Assembly: GCF_002994745.2 (NCBI RefSeq)
Contig: NC_037092.1
Span: forward strand, 25,197,001-25,261,000
Source: Rosa chinensis
Taxonomy: Eukaryota > Streptophyta > Magnoliopsida > Rosales > Rosaceae
Length of the DNA: 64,000 nt
Direction: 5' to 3'
The translations under genes were made by a program, and so were the position numbers. Positions 37,011 through 49,447 of this stretch are shown here, piece by piece. Numbering within the stretch: position 1 is the first letter of the stretch; each line of letters opens with the position of its first letter. Under the pieces are notes generated by a model. The model worked only from the letters and a program-made list of their open reading frames with translations, did not search any database and was not told the DNA's origin.

Positions 37011-37696
37011 AAGAATTTTTTTTTTTTAAGTCACATTGCTATTTCGGGTACCATATTTCAATATAATATTGGTCTCGGGTTTGGGGGTGTGACACCTATA
37101 TCACCATGTGTGCAGCCGCAGCGAGAGCTTCCACGATCAACTGTCTCAGCAATAGATCGAAGTTTCTCACCGCCGTTTAACATTAAGCAGGTGAAGATCT
37201 ATATCCCTCCTACTAGCATAAACCTCGAGATCAAGGGCAGACTCCTCACTCACACCGAAAAGCCACCACACTCAAGTGGGTCGATATTCTTGCAAGAGCA
37301 TATCCTCATAAAGAGGTCGTTTAGGACCCATCAAAGTCGTTGGCACCACTTGCTAGAGTATCAGTCATAAGAGAAGTGTTAAGAGTAGGCCAACAAAAAT
37401 ACAACCATCTGGATGAGGTAGCGAAAAACACTTCCTCCATGCTCGACGGATCCTAAGAGAAGCGTCACCGCTAGGGTTCTTGAAAAGAGGGAATTGGAAA
37501 CAAAAGCCATAATTGGAAACAAAAGCCATACGTACGACTGACTACTATCTTATGTTAGTCAAATGCAATCAATTGCATTTCAAACAGACTCCATTGGAGT
37601 ATATCCATTATGGTCCTTATTTATATTTTTGGTCAAACTTGTTAAAAATAGTTAAAAGCTATATGAGCTACTTTTAAGAAACCACCAAAATGTTGT

Positions 37697-40595
37697 TGTG
37701 ATGCCCCGAAAATTCGTATTTATTTTCCAAGGATTTTTCGGAATTAAATTTGTGGTTATTGGACGGTTTCGTGGCTCGTAGACGGAGCGGAAGTGTCTCA
37801 GATGAATTAATTATTCGAAAAGTATGGTTTTAGGGGGGGTGCAAGGGTTGACTTTTTATACGTTGGGATTCTCCTAAAACTTCCTTCACGCGTAGAACGC
37901 TTCAATACGAGTTCTTGGACATGCGGAACACGAGAATCGGAGTTTGTATGAAGAAGTTATAGGCTTCGGAAAAACTTTCCATTTTTGTATATAAGGGCGA
38001 ATTTTTGGGAAAATTGCAAAAGAGCCCAGATTTCCCAAAAAGGAAACCCGAGCTCAGTCTCTCTCTCCCGAGCCCGCGGGCAGCCCAGCAATTTCGCCGG
38101 CATTGTTCTTCCTCCTCTGACCACCATAGGACGTGAAATAGTGTAGGCTTTTTTCGCCTCAATCTCCTCTACGTCTGTGGTAACCATCGAGTGTGGGACG
38201 AGCTGTGGTGAGCGCTGTAAGGTCGAGAAGAGGCCGCTTCAGGGAGGAAATTACCTTGATCGAAGTCGGCGATTTCGGCCACCATAGCCGGTGGTTCTTG
38301 AGCGCTTTTGGAACCCTGAGGACACAGATGCTTCTCCCGAAGCTTTGAAGTTCTAGGGTTTCAATCGATTCGATTTGTTCTAAGGTAAAATTCGTTCGAT
38401 TGGTTTATAATTGGACTTTGTTGTAGTTATAAAAGTTGAAATTGGGGTTGAGATGAAGAACTTTGGTGTTGGAAGTTTTGCCAAATTTCGACATTGGATC
38501 GGCAGCGGCGCCGCCACTATGGTGGTGTTTTCTAGCGGTTTCCAGCCACCTCATGGATAGTTTCTATTCCTGAGTTCGATCTACTCATCGAAACAAGCAT
38601 TTCGATATACAATACGTAATTTTTGGAGATCATATGAGCATGTTAGGGTTTTCACGATTTCAGACCGTTCGATGTTTCGATCCGTGAAGATTCGAGCGTT
38701 CGATCAACTTATGGTTCTGACATATCGATCGTAGAAGTATTCCGGAGACATTGGGTTATCTCAGATGTGGTTTCACCTCGATTAGCGTTACTTTGGGATT
38801 GTGGTTCGATTTAGGGATTCAAACTTTAATTATTTGTGATTCGTTGACTGAATCAAGGCTGTACTTCTTAGGTGCTTGACAGAGGGCGTTCTGTAAGTAG
38901 TTTAGTGGTGTGAAGACGCAGCGGGAGTTTCGAGGTGAGTAATCTCACAATGTTCATTTACGAACGAAGTACCTTTATTGTTTTGAGAGTTATTTAGTTA
39001 ACTGCAAACTATAGTTGGTATTAGTGGCATTCCTGAGTGAATGACCACTTATATTTATATATATATATATATATATATATACCTACCTGAAATATGTATA
39101 TTCTTATGGATTGAGGGGTGAATTATGCAATAGGTAATGATGGGTTTCATTATTTTGTTTTGAGGCTTGACTTTTCGGGAAAAGTTGTTTTAGGAATTTC
39201 CAATTCCTATTGTTTGAAAAGTGTCAATATTTGGTGTGAGTTGCTTAATGTTTTGATCTAGCAAGCGAGGGTCGGAAGATCTGAGAGTCGCAAGTGGTGA
39301 TTTCTCCTTTTGATTTGATTTAGTGTTTTAATTTGATGACCGGGGAGGTCAAATGATCGGAGGTCACGGGGTGACGTCTCCTTTTGAGAGTTGAGTAACT
39401 TTTGATCCTGAGTGACCGCTTTGAAATGTGTTGATCTGATGACGGAGGAGGTCTGAGGATTCTAGGTTACTGGGAGTGACCTCAAGCAAATATATCGGGA
39501 TTTCACGCCTTTGGCCTGGTGAGCGGATACGATCCGTTAGAGCTCTAGTCTGTTGCCATTGTACATCATGGGGGGTAGCGGGGAGCTATCTGATGCTCAT
39601 GAGTATGTGTTTTAAAAGGGAGTTTCGAAGATTCTTTCTTTTAAATGTCCGGGGAGGACTTGTGTATCATATTTAATTGTCAAAGTTTCAATTATTATGA
39701 TTTTGTCACAGGGTGACTTGTGTTGATTTGAGAATGTGTTTTAAAAGGGAGTTCGGGAATTCTTTCTTTTAAATGTCCGGGGAGGACTTGTGTATCATAT
39801 TTAATTGTTAGAATTTCAATTATTATGATTTTGTCATGGGGTGACTTGTGTTGATTTGAGAATGTGTTTTAAAAGGGATTTTCAGGGATTCTTTGTTTTA
39901 AATGTCCGGGGAGGACTTATGTATCATATTAAATTGTCAGAGTTTCAATTATTATGATTTTGTCACGGTGTGACTTTTGTTGTGATTTTGGGGAATTGCA
40001 TATTGAATTGTCAGAGTTTCAATTCATATGATTTTTGTCACGGGGTGATTGTGTTGTGTTCTTTTGAGAAAAGAATGTGTTGTTTTGGGAAAACAGGGTG
40101 CGTGTTCCTTTTTACGAGTTGATGGGTTTCCTCGTTAGGCGAGTTGTGCATGTGTGGTTTGAGTTACTCATACGAGCTTGCAAAAGCCTACAGGGTTTGT
40201 TGTGTGGCAACCGGTGCACCTTTCAAACGGTTTATGGATTAATCCTACAGGTCAGGGCAATCGTGGCTGAAGTTGGGGTAGCATACCTGCAGCATAACGG
40301 TAGGAAGTTATTTTTGTGACTTTACCGTTGATAAAGACTTCCGTTGTGTAGTTAGCTCTGAGGAGCATTTAAGTTTTATTTTGTTGTTGATAATTTAATT
40401 CGTAAGCATTTGTAATATATGACTCTATGGAGTGGGTCAATATTTACGTAGTGGGTTAAGGGGATCAATATGTATTTGGTTTAAAAGGGAAAAAGTTTCC
40501 AGGTATTTTATATTGATATGGCTAAACGATCACGCATATATAAGTATGAGATTGTATATCGATTTTTTTTTTTTTTTTAAATCAGGGGCGTGACT
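37697..40595 (+). repeat. 5' long terminal repeat
   Basis: A 2.9-kb LTR. It contains an (AT)n tract at 39055-39081. A minisatellite of about 127-bp units starts near 39604, 39732 and 39860, plus a partial copy; each unit has gtgttttaaaaggga and gtccggggaggactt. Confidence 0.9.
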
Positions 40596-40598
40596 GTT

Positions 40599-40610
40599 TG
40601 GTATCAGAGC
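40599..40610 (+). other. Primer-binding site (tRNA-iMet)
   Basis: tggtatcagagc lies three bases after the 5' LTR and is the standard initiator-methionine tRNA primer site of plant LTR retrotransposons. Confidence 0.85.
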
Positions 40611-40989
40611 GTAAGGTACATATTTGGTGATAATCAGTACTACCTGAGCGATGGCCCGTCTGCTGCGGATCCCCATCTGATGCTCTTCAGTATTGATATA
40701 ATCATTGGGTATGTAGGAGTGTTAGGTGTGAGTTAGAATATAGAATCGTCAGAGCATTGGTCGGCTTTGTTGGTGAAGTTGTGAACTTAAGTATAGGTTA
40801 TTTGAGTTGTAGTCCTTTGAGGAATGGGAACCTCTAGATTGAACTCTAGTGAGGTGATAAGGATTGTTTTCGGGGAAAACTGTATCCTTTCATACAAGAT
40901 TAGTTGTTTGGTTGTTGAAGTCATTTTGTTTGACTTATACTTGTGTTTGAAGATTTTACAAGTATTTCCCAGGTGCGCTATGCTCCTTT

Positions 40990-41460
40990 GGTGATGGATT
41001 CATAGGGAGGCAGAGCTAGGAGTCGAGGTAGACCCAGAGGTAGGGGTAGAGCCCGAGGTGGGGGCAAGATTCCTCCACCTATTGAGGAGACATTCAAGAA
41101 CGAAGTCGAGGCATCGAATGTTGAGGTGCCGGTTCCATCTGTTGTGGAGGTTGTCAATGTTGCTGATGCCACTCGTTTGTCGAAGTTGGTAAGGGAGATT
41201 TCGAGGATAGGAGCAGTTGGACAGGGAATTCATCTCGTTAGTCCATGGGACTAAGAGTGTGTGGGATTATGAGGGTGAGTTCTGGAAGAGGCGCAGGACT
41301 CATCAATAGGCGCCAGCTAGGGAAGCAGCTGCGCGTGTTAGGGCTGCACCTGTGGGGCAGGTGGAGCCCGTGAGGTGTTTCAATTGCGGTGAGATGGGCC
41401 ATACTGCCAGGGGTTGCATGAGGCCGAAGAATATATATGTATTGGTGGCTTCGTTGTGAT
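40990..41460 (+). pseudogene. Decayed gag with zinc knuckle
   Basis: After a stop, the frame from 40995 encodes an Arg/Gly-rich basic stretch (RARSRGRPRGRGRARGGG) then IPPPIEETFKNEVEA, ending at a stop near 41253. A second frame encodes RCFNCGEMGHTARGCM at about 41367-41414, a CCHC zinc knuckle (C-x2-C-x4-H-x4-C) typical of Gag nucleocapsid. Frame changes and stops show it is broken. No pol sequence follows. Confidence 0.75.
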
Positions 41461-41605
41461 GTGAACAATAAATGAAATGAGTTCATTATTTCTCGAGAAT
41501 TGTGAAATTGTGTATTGAGTCGTCATTGTAGAATTTCATGTGTTGAGATACTACGAGTCTAGTATGATCGTCTTAATTGAGATTTAAGATATGGTAGCTT
41601 GTGTA

Positions 41606-41795
41606 GGAATATTTGTGTGATGATCGCTATCTGTGTGATGACTGGCGAAATCTGTGTGATGACCGGTGAAATCTGTGTGATGACCGGCAAAATCTGTGTG
41701 ATGATCAGTTGGATGATTGCTATCTGTGTGATGACAGGCAAAATCTGTGTAATGATCAGTTTGATGATTATGCTCTGTGTGAGGATACCTGAATA
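41606..41795 (+). repeat. 21-bp tandem repeat in the internal region
   Basis: Seven units built on atctgtgtgatgaccggcgaa. Because 21 is a multiple of three, one frame stays open and reads ICVMTGE repeatedly (41599-41796). There is no evidence that it is translated. Confidence 0.8.
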
Positions 41796-42481
41796 AGAAG
41801 GTACCTTATCTAATTCTGCTTGTGTGCTAGAATGATGTGTGATAGTTGTGTACTTCTTTCCGTGTGTTGTGTTGTGTTGGGTTTTCCCTGTTATCTAGAG
41901 TTAGACTTTGAGTGTGGCTTGTGGTGTGATGCATCCTTCATTGTTGTGGTAGTAGAGGGTCTATTCCACTTTGATTGTGATTACAATGACAGGTGATGAT
42001 TTATGTATGGGTCAAGCAGGGCCAAACCTTAGCTTGATTTTGTGTCTTAAGTTGGGTAGACACTTATTGAGTTGTGATGCTTGGGCTAATGTTGATTTGA
42101 GTTGAAGTGAAGGTTTCACTTTCAATTCTTGTAATGCAAGTGTTGCATTATCGAGGAAATTATACAGATACTGTTGTGATAACAGGATTCTGGACTCTTG
42201 TGTGATCTGTGTGTAGTGCTGCAATCACAGAGTCTTTGTTGGGTAATGTACAAGGATGAGATCCATGAAATGACTGGGTTACCAGCGAGCGGTGTGGTAA
42301 AGATTCTTAGTGTTGTGATACTAGGTAGGGTACCTGTATCTATTGTTGATTTAGGTATGTTGCACAGTGAGACAAGAACAGGTGGTTGAGGAATGAGAAT
42401 TGGGTGTGGGGATGATTTATCCGTACTTGGTGGCGTGGTAAGTTTAAATTTCAGGACGAAATTTCCTTAAGTGGGGTAGAA

Positions 42482-43878
42482 TGTGATGCCCCAGAAATTC
42501 GTATTTATTTTCCAAGGATTTTCCGGAATTAAATGTGTGGTTATTGGATAGTTTCGTGGCTCGTGGATGAAGCAAAAGTGTTTCGGACGAATTAATTATT
42601 CGAAAAGTATGGTTTTAGGGGGGGTGCAAAGGTTGACTTTTTATACGTTGGGATTCTCTGAAATCTTCTTTCACGAAAGTCGTAGAGCGCGTCAATACGA
42701 CTTCATGGACATGTGGAACACGAGAATCGGAGTTCGTATGAAGAAGTTATGGGCTTCAGAAAAAAATTTCATTTTTGTATAAAAGGACAAATTTTTGGGA
42801 AAATTGAAAAAGAGCCCAGATTTCCCAAAAAGGAAGCCCGAGCTCAGTCTCTCTCTCCCGAGCACGCGCGCAGCCCAACGATTTCGCAGGCGTCGTTCTT
42901 CCTCCTTCGGCCACCATAGGACGTGAAATCAAGTGGGCTTTCGTCGCCTCAATCTCCTTTACACGTCTGTGGTAACCATCGAGTGTGGGACGAGCTGTGA
43001 TGAGCGATGCAAGGCCGATAAGAGGCCGCTTCGGGGACGAAATCGCCTTGATCCAAGTCGGCGATTCTGGCCACCATAGCAGGTGGTTCTTGAGGGCTTT
43101 TGGAGCCCTGAGGACCTAAATGCTTCTCCCAAAGTGGCATGGAGCAATTTCACTTATGGAGGACGAATCGAAGCTTTGAAGTTCTAGGGTTTCAATCGGT
43201 CCAAATTGTTCTAAGGTAAAATTCATTCGATTGGTTTATAATTGGACTTTGTTGTAGTTATGAAAGTTGAAATTGGGGTTGAGATGAAGAACTTTGGTGT
43301 TGGAAGTTTTGCCAAATTCCGACTTTAGATTGGCGGCGGAGCAGCCACTGTGGTGGTGTTTTCCAGCGGTTTCCGGCCACCTCAGGGATAGTTTCTGTTC
43401 CTGAGTTCGATCTACTCCTCGATACGAGCATTTCGATATACTATACGTAATTTTTGGAGATCATATGAGCATGTTAGGGTTTTTACGGTTTCGGACCGTT
43501 CAATGTTTCGATCATTGAGGATTCGAGCGTTCGATCGATTTGTGGTTTTGACATATCGATCGTAGAAGTATTCCGGAGACATTGGGTTGTCTAGGATGTG
43601 GTTTCGCCTCGATTGGCGTTACTTTGGGATTGTGGTTCGATTTGGGGATTTGAACTTTAATTATTTGTGATTCGTTGACTGAATCAAGGCTGTACTTCTT
43701 AGGTGCTTGACAGAGGGCGTTCTGTAAATAGTCTAGTGGTGTGAAGATGCAGCAGGAGTTTCGAGATGAGTAATCTCACAATGTTCATTTACGAACGAAA
43801 TACCTTTATTGTTTTGAGAGTTATTTAGTTAACTGCAAACTATAGTTGGTATTAGTGACATTCCTGAGTGAATGACCA

Positions 43879-43914
<36 letters not shown>

Positions 43915-45373
43915 AAATATGTATATTCTTATGGATTGAGGGGTGAATTATGCAATAGCTAATGATGGGTTTCATTATATTGTTTTGAGGCTTGACTTTT
44001 CGGGAAATGTTGTTTTAGGAATTGGGAATTCCTATTGTTTGAAAAGTGTCAAGATTTGGTGTGAGTTGCTTAATGTTTTGATCTAGCGACCGAGGGTCGG
44101 AAGATCTGAGAGTCACAAGTGGTGATTTCTCCTTTTGATTTGATTTAATGTTTTGATTTGACGACCGGGGAGGTCTGATGATCGGAGGTCACCGGGTGAC
44201 GTCTCCTTTTGAGAGTTGAGTAACTTTTGGTCCTGAGTGACCGCTTTGAAATGTGTTGATCTGATGACCGGGGAGTGACCTCAGGCAAATATATCGGGAT
44301 TTCACGCCTTTGGCCGGGTGAGTGGATACGATCAGTTAGAGCTCTAGTCTGTTGCCATTGTACATCATGGGGGGTAGCGGGGAGCTATCTGATGCTCATG
44401 AGTACGTGTTTTAAAAGGGATTTTTGGGGATTCTTTCTTTTAAATGTCCGGGGAAGACTTGTGTATCATTATTAATTGTCAAAGTTTCAATTATTATGAT
44501 TTTATCACGGGGTGACTTGTGTTGATTTGAGAATGTGTTTTAAAAGGTGGTCTGGGAATTCTTTCTTTTAAATGTCCGGGGAGGACTTATGTATCATATT
44601 TAATTGTTAGAGTTTCAATTATTATGATTTAGTCACGGGGTGACTTGTGTTGATTTGAGAATGTGTTTTAAAAGGGATTTTCAGGGATTCTTTGTTTTAA
44701 ATGTCCAGGGAGGACTTATGTATCATAATAAATTGTTAGAGTTTCAATTTTTATGATTTTGTCACGGTGTGACTTTTGTTGTGATTTTGGGGAATTGCAT
44801 ATTGAATTGTCAGAGTTACAATTCATATAATTTTTGTCACGGGGTGATTATGTTGTGTTCTTTTGGGAAAAGAATGTGTTGTTTTGGGAAAAAAAGGTGT
44901 GTGTTCCTTTTTACGAGTTGATGGGTTTCTTCGTTAGGCGAGTTGTGCATGTGTGGTTTGAGTTACTCATACGGTTTTACAAAAGCTTACCGGGTTTGTT
45001 GTGTGGCAACCCGGTGCACCATTCAAACGATGTAGGGGTTAATCCAGCAGGTCAGGGCAATCGTGGTGGAAGTTGGGGTAGCGTACCTGCAGCTTAACGG
45101 GAGGAAGTCAATATGTAAGCATTTGTGTAGTCAGCTCTGAGGAGTATTTACATTTTATTTTGTTGTTGACAATTTAATTCGTAAGCATTTGTAATATATG
45201 ACTCTATGGAGCGGGTCAATATTGACATAGTGGCTTCAGGGCATCAATATGTATTTGGTTTAAAAGGGAAAAAGTTTCCAGGTATTTTGTATTGATGGCT
45301 GAACGATCATGCGTATATAAGTATGGGATTGTATATCGATTTTTATTTTTGTTAAAAAATCAGGGGCGTGATA
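42482..45373 (+). repeat. 3' long terminal repeat
   Basis: Matches the 5' LTR along its whole length, including the (AT)n tract (about 43883-43911) and the 127-bp minisatellite (from about 44403). It differs by many substitutions and small indels. Confidence 0.9.
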
Positions 45374-45433
45374 GTTGTTCTAACCATACCTATTTTAAAT
45401 GTATCAACCTTTCAAAAAAAAAAAGTATCGATA

Positions 45434-45776
45434 TCACGTGCATGAAATTCAAATTCTTCAACAGGATGTGGAGGATAGATCTGAAATAGGGCGAATTGTC
45501 AATGATTGTAAGTCATATTTGACATATTTACACTCTATTCAGGTTAGACATATCTTCTGTGAAGCAAATGCTGTAACTAATAGACTAGCTTATGTTACTA
45601 GCTTGAATTACATTAGTAATGTTTGGTTAGATGAGTCTCTTATTATTATTCAAAATGTACTCTACGAGGGGTTCTATGCTGATGCTCGAGCTCAAGGCTC
45701 TATGTCCCCCTCGATGCATGATATTAATTTTATAATAAGTCAGGTATGGGGATCTGTCTCCCAGTTTAGTTAAGTT
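45434..45776 (+). pseudogene. Retroelement RNase H-like fragment
   Basis: The frame 45399-45776 encodes the end of the RNase H-type domain common in plant LINE ORF2 proteins: DRSEIGRIVNDCKSYL, then VRHIFCEANAVTNRLAYVTS, then WLDESLIIIQNVLYEG. Only the C-terminal half is present, with no upstream RT, so it is a remnant and not a host gene. It begins about 60 bases after the LTR retrotransposon. Confidence 0.7.
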
Positions 45777-45779
45777 CCA

Positions 45780-48700
45780 AACCGCTTCAAAAAAATTTTC
45801 AAATTTAAAAACACACTCCTCAAAAATAAAGATGTCTTCGATCCAAATTGTCATTGACTAAGAGGGGAGATTTAGACTTAAAACTTCTCTCAAAATTAAG
45901 TCCCGACAAGATCATATTTTCATCACATTTGTGAGTCACAACTTCAATGAGTAAAAATCTTATTATTTATTCTCTATGTTGTGAATGATTCTCAAAGAAT
46001 TCTTGAAGATCCTAACTTCGATTTAGTGATAGAAAGAATTTCTCGAATTAGTGACGGTAATAGTTATTGGTTTTTATGGAATGGATGTTGTTCTAAATTT
46101 TCTCATCAAGATGAGAATCTGTCATGGTTTTGTATCAACCACTTTTTCTCATCCTTTACGTCTTTCTATATCTACCCATAACCCATATTGATGGTTTTTG
46201 TCCATTTTCGATCATCCGTAGCCCATGGTTTTGACAACAAGCAACTCAATGCCTCATTTTGTTAATTATGGGATGATTGAGAATAACATGAATCCAATAT
46301 AGTGATACATTCAACTTGAAATAGAATCCAGTTTTGTCATATTACATCCTAAAATTGAATTTGTCAACAAAAGAAAAAGAAAAAGATCAAATCACGCAAG
46401 GAGAATCATGAGGTCATCAATGAAGGACTCAATATTAACCTCATAGGCTCATATCATCTTCACATCAATGTGCTAAAAGATTACAACTTCAAGACGCAAG
46501 ACCCATAATTACTTACAATCCCACAAACTCGAGAAACATATATAGGCATGTGCGTAAAGACATTTTTAGGGTTTTAATTATGGAAGTATTAAAGAGGAGG
46601 ATCATGAAGGCAATGTCCGTAATCTTATAAAATGAACCGTTATTCTAAACTTACTGGGCTTTCAACCATGACGGAATTAAACACATCGGATTTCTAATAC
46701 CTTAATATTGCAATAATTCTGTATTTCGATCTTTTTCAGGCATGCATATTTGATTATTGAATCAACAACCAAAAAAGATCAAGAACATGAATGAGATCAC
46801 ACAACCCAAATGGAGAATCTTAGTGATAGATGGCTTGGGAGGAGAGGAGGCCTTATATTCTGTGTTATCCAACAAAATCTTTGGCTTCCTTATGTGACAA
46901 TAGAAATGGTGTCATGGAGGCTCCACTGTCCTTCTCACATTGGTGGGTGGTGCCTCGTTTTCTTGAAGCCAACCAGTTTTTCTGTTTTGTTATGAAATCA
47001 TTCTTCAACTAGGGGATGCCAAAGTGGGTCCTTCGATAAAGGTAGAGATAGAGTTTGCTCATTTGAGTGTGTCACGGGAGAGAGATTTGGGGATTCAATT
47101 ATGGAATGTGTTTTCTATTTCTGTCTCATATTATCGAATTTATTGCAATTTCCCTAGATGAATTATGTGCCTGGAACTGAAATCTGGGTTTGGTTCATTG
47201 CTGTCAAATTTTTTGTTTTGACTTTTGTATCTATGACTCATAAACCAAAGATCTAAATAGAATCTAGCATGTCATAATTTGGTAGAATATTCTCATTTCT
47301 AAGATAGATACAAACTTAATTAAAATCTCAATCTATGCCCTAATGATGATTAATTTTGAGAAGATTCTCATATTCTGGTTTTCTAACTAGTCATTATATA
47401 TAATCCTAAGAAAAAAAAAAAAAAAAAAAGGAAATTGGTCGAAGGACCTGACTAGGAAAACACAGTAATTTTTCAAGGCTAAAAGCCTAAAAGATCAAGA
47501 TTAAGAATAAATAAGGTGATACTGAATATTCAGTAATTATTTGAAGAAGAGACATATTATTGATTCTTTTTATTCGGAGGAGGGTTTCAAACTCTTTGTT
47601 CATAATAAGCAACTATTTGGCATATTGTGGTTTCTTTATATTTTGAGGAGGGTTTCAAATTTTGTGGTCCAGCTAATACCATGAATAAAGTAATAGCTAA
47701 TTAGTAAGGAAGATAATCTAAATAGGATCTAGTACATTCTATTTTTGTAAAATATTCTCATTTTTCACGATAGATAGAACTCAATTAAATTGTCAATCCA
47801 AGTCCCGATCACCATTAATTAAGTTTGAGAAATTCTCATGTTCTTGTTTCTTTTAAGTATATTCATTATTATTAGAAACCAAGTTTGGTTGTATGACTTG
47901 ACTAGGAAATACAACAATTATTAAGGTTAAATGATCACGATTACGAATAAATATAGGTGACAATAGATCTTCTATGAGTAACACATTTTGCTCCTAAAGA
48001 GTAAATACTTGAAGAAAAAAATATTGGGAGATTAGACGGTATCCAAACTATGGACTTAACCTAATATTCTAAAGTTCTAGATGAGAAATATTAGAAGACG
48101 AGAATAACTAATCAGTATAGCCATTAGCAAATAATGATAATTTGGCCTTGAAATGAGGCTTGATTCATTGTCTCCTTACACAACTAATTTTTTTTTTTTC
48201 GAGAAATCCTTAACAACTAATTGATAAGGTAGACAACCATTAGCAAATGAGGATAATTTGGCCTTTGAAATGAGGCTTGTTCAATGCCTTTCAAATTACC
48301 TCGCAAACCATAGAGGTTTAAATTATTATTCGAACAATTTCATTTTGCAAGTAGGACTTCATTCATAACCCATTTCCAAATGTTAATGTATACATGCAAT
48401 GATACGTTTGGCAATTTTCACTTTCAAGAAATGTAATGCCTTGCAACTCACTGCATGGACCACGGTAATCACCGTCCAAGAATCCCATGTTCCACTTTTT
48501 CACCTTCTAAAATCCCCCATGTTGGGGATTTGGTGGTGAATTCCATGTTAGGAATTTCGTGGTGTAGTCCATGCATGCAGATATAGCATGTGTCGGTGTC
48601 AGAATCAGTTTCACTGGGGTCCCATGAAGGCTTGAAAAGCCAGCCGTAGATACCCAAAAACGAAACAACCCAACAATGGTGACAAGTAGGGCTGGCTTGT

Positions 48701-48900
48701 AGCTCCATTTGGCAAGTAATTGGAGAGAAAATCTGAGCTGAGTAGGCTTTACTTGGTGGGTGAGAGCTTTAGTTTTTACTTGTCATGATGGAGAGAGAGT
48801 TTAGTGAGAGCTAGCAATCAGAGAGAACAGAGCTCACAAGAGTCGGTCTAGGAAGGAAACGAGGAGTGGAGCGAGAATTTTGGCGACAAATTTGACAATA
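45780..48900. other. Intergenic DNA with old duplications
   Basis: About 47260-47530 and 47700-47960 are diverged direct copies (gatagatac/gatagatag..., then gactaggaaa). A second pair, near 48120 and 48235, shares ccattagcaaat, ggataatttggcc and gaaatgaggctt. A poly(A) run occurs at about 47411-47429. No gene is supported. Confidence 0.5.
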
Positions 48901-49423
48901 TATTAGTATTCATAGTGCTCTAGATTTGCACATATGGTTTGAATTTCGAAAAAATAGTTAGCAAAAAGGGAGAGATTTTTTGGTCATAAATTTGCATATA
49001 TGAGCTCCTCTCTCTCTCGTCTCATTCCATCTGATCTGTCTCTCAGACAACCAAACTAGATGTGAGAAAAATCTGAAATCCCACTAACTGTGTTCTCTCT
49101 CTCAAATTCCTCATCTTTTTCCAATTTTGTTTGTGCTAAAAACGTGCCTAGGCTCTTGGGTTTGTTCCCCTCTCTCTGCGAGATTTTGGGTAATCTTAAA
49201 TTCCTCCCACACAGAGATCAGTTTGTTTTCAAATCATGGTTCTTCAAAATCCAAGATTTGGGTCCTTCTCTCTCCAATCTTTGTTCTTTCTTTCATAACT
49301 CAAAGCACATAATGAGATTTAAAGGGTAGGGGTAGAGCCTGAAGAAGAAGCTCTCATGCTTTCTTTCTGGGTTTTTAATTCCACATTCATTCTTGCAATC
49401 TGTGTGAACTTGTAGGAGTGTAG

Positions 49424-49447
49424 ATGGAAGATAGCAAAAATGGGTAA
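49424..49447 (+). promoter_or_regulatory. Seven-codon uORF overlapping the TIE start codon
   Basis: An ATG at 49424 opens a seven-codon frame that stops at 49445-49447, five bases past the main ATG (49440-49442) and in another frame. Ribosomes starting there would have to reinitiate backwards or miss the main start, so it could reduce translation. Confidence 0.5.

Larger units (their letters stand above)
37692..45378 (+). mobile_element. Complete gag-only LTR retrotransposon (Ty3/gypsy-like)
   Basis: The 5' LTR is 37697-40595, the internal region 40596-42481 and the 3' LTR 42482-45373. A perfect 5-bp duplication, gttgt, lies at 37692-37696 and 45374-45378. The LTRs begin TGTGATGCCCC and end near GGGGCGTGA. 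The primer-binding site tggtatcagagc (40599-40610) matches the initiator tRNA-Met 3' end. A purine-rich tract (aagtggggtagaa) precedes the 3' LTR. The internal region holds only decayed gag and no protease, RT or integrase, so the element is non-autonomous. The LTRs differ at many positions, more in the first 300 bases than later, so the insertion is not recent. Confidence 0.93.

Noticed and set aside
36990..37370. 126-codon plus frame as a gene
   Set aside because: It starts in the poly(A) end of a LINE fragment and shows no family signature or splice-supported extension.
48469..48708. 79-codon minus frame upstream of the TIE gene
   Set aside because: It contains short internal repeats and no recognisable motif, and probably lies in TIE upstream sequence.
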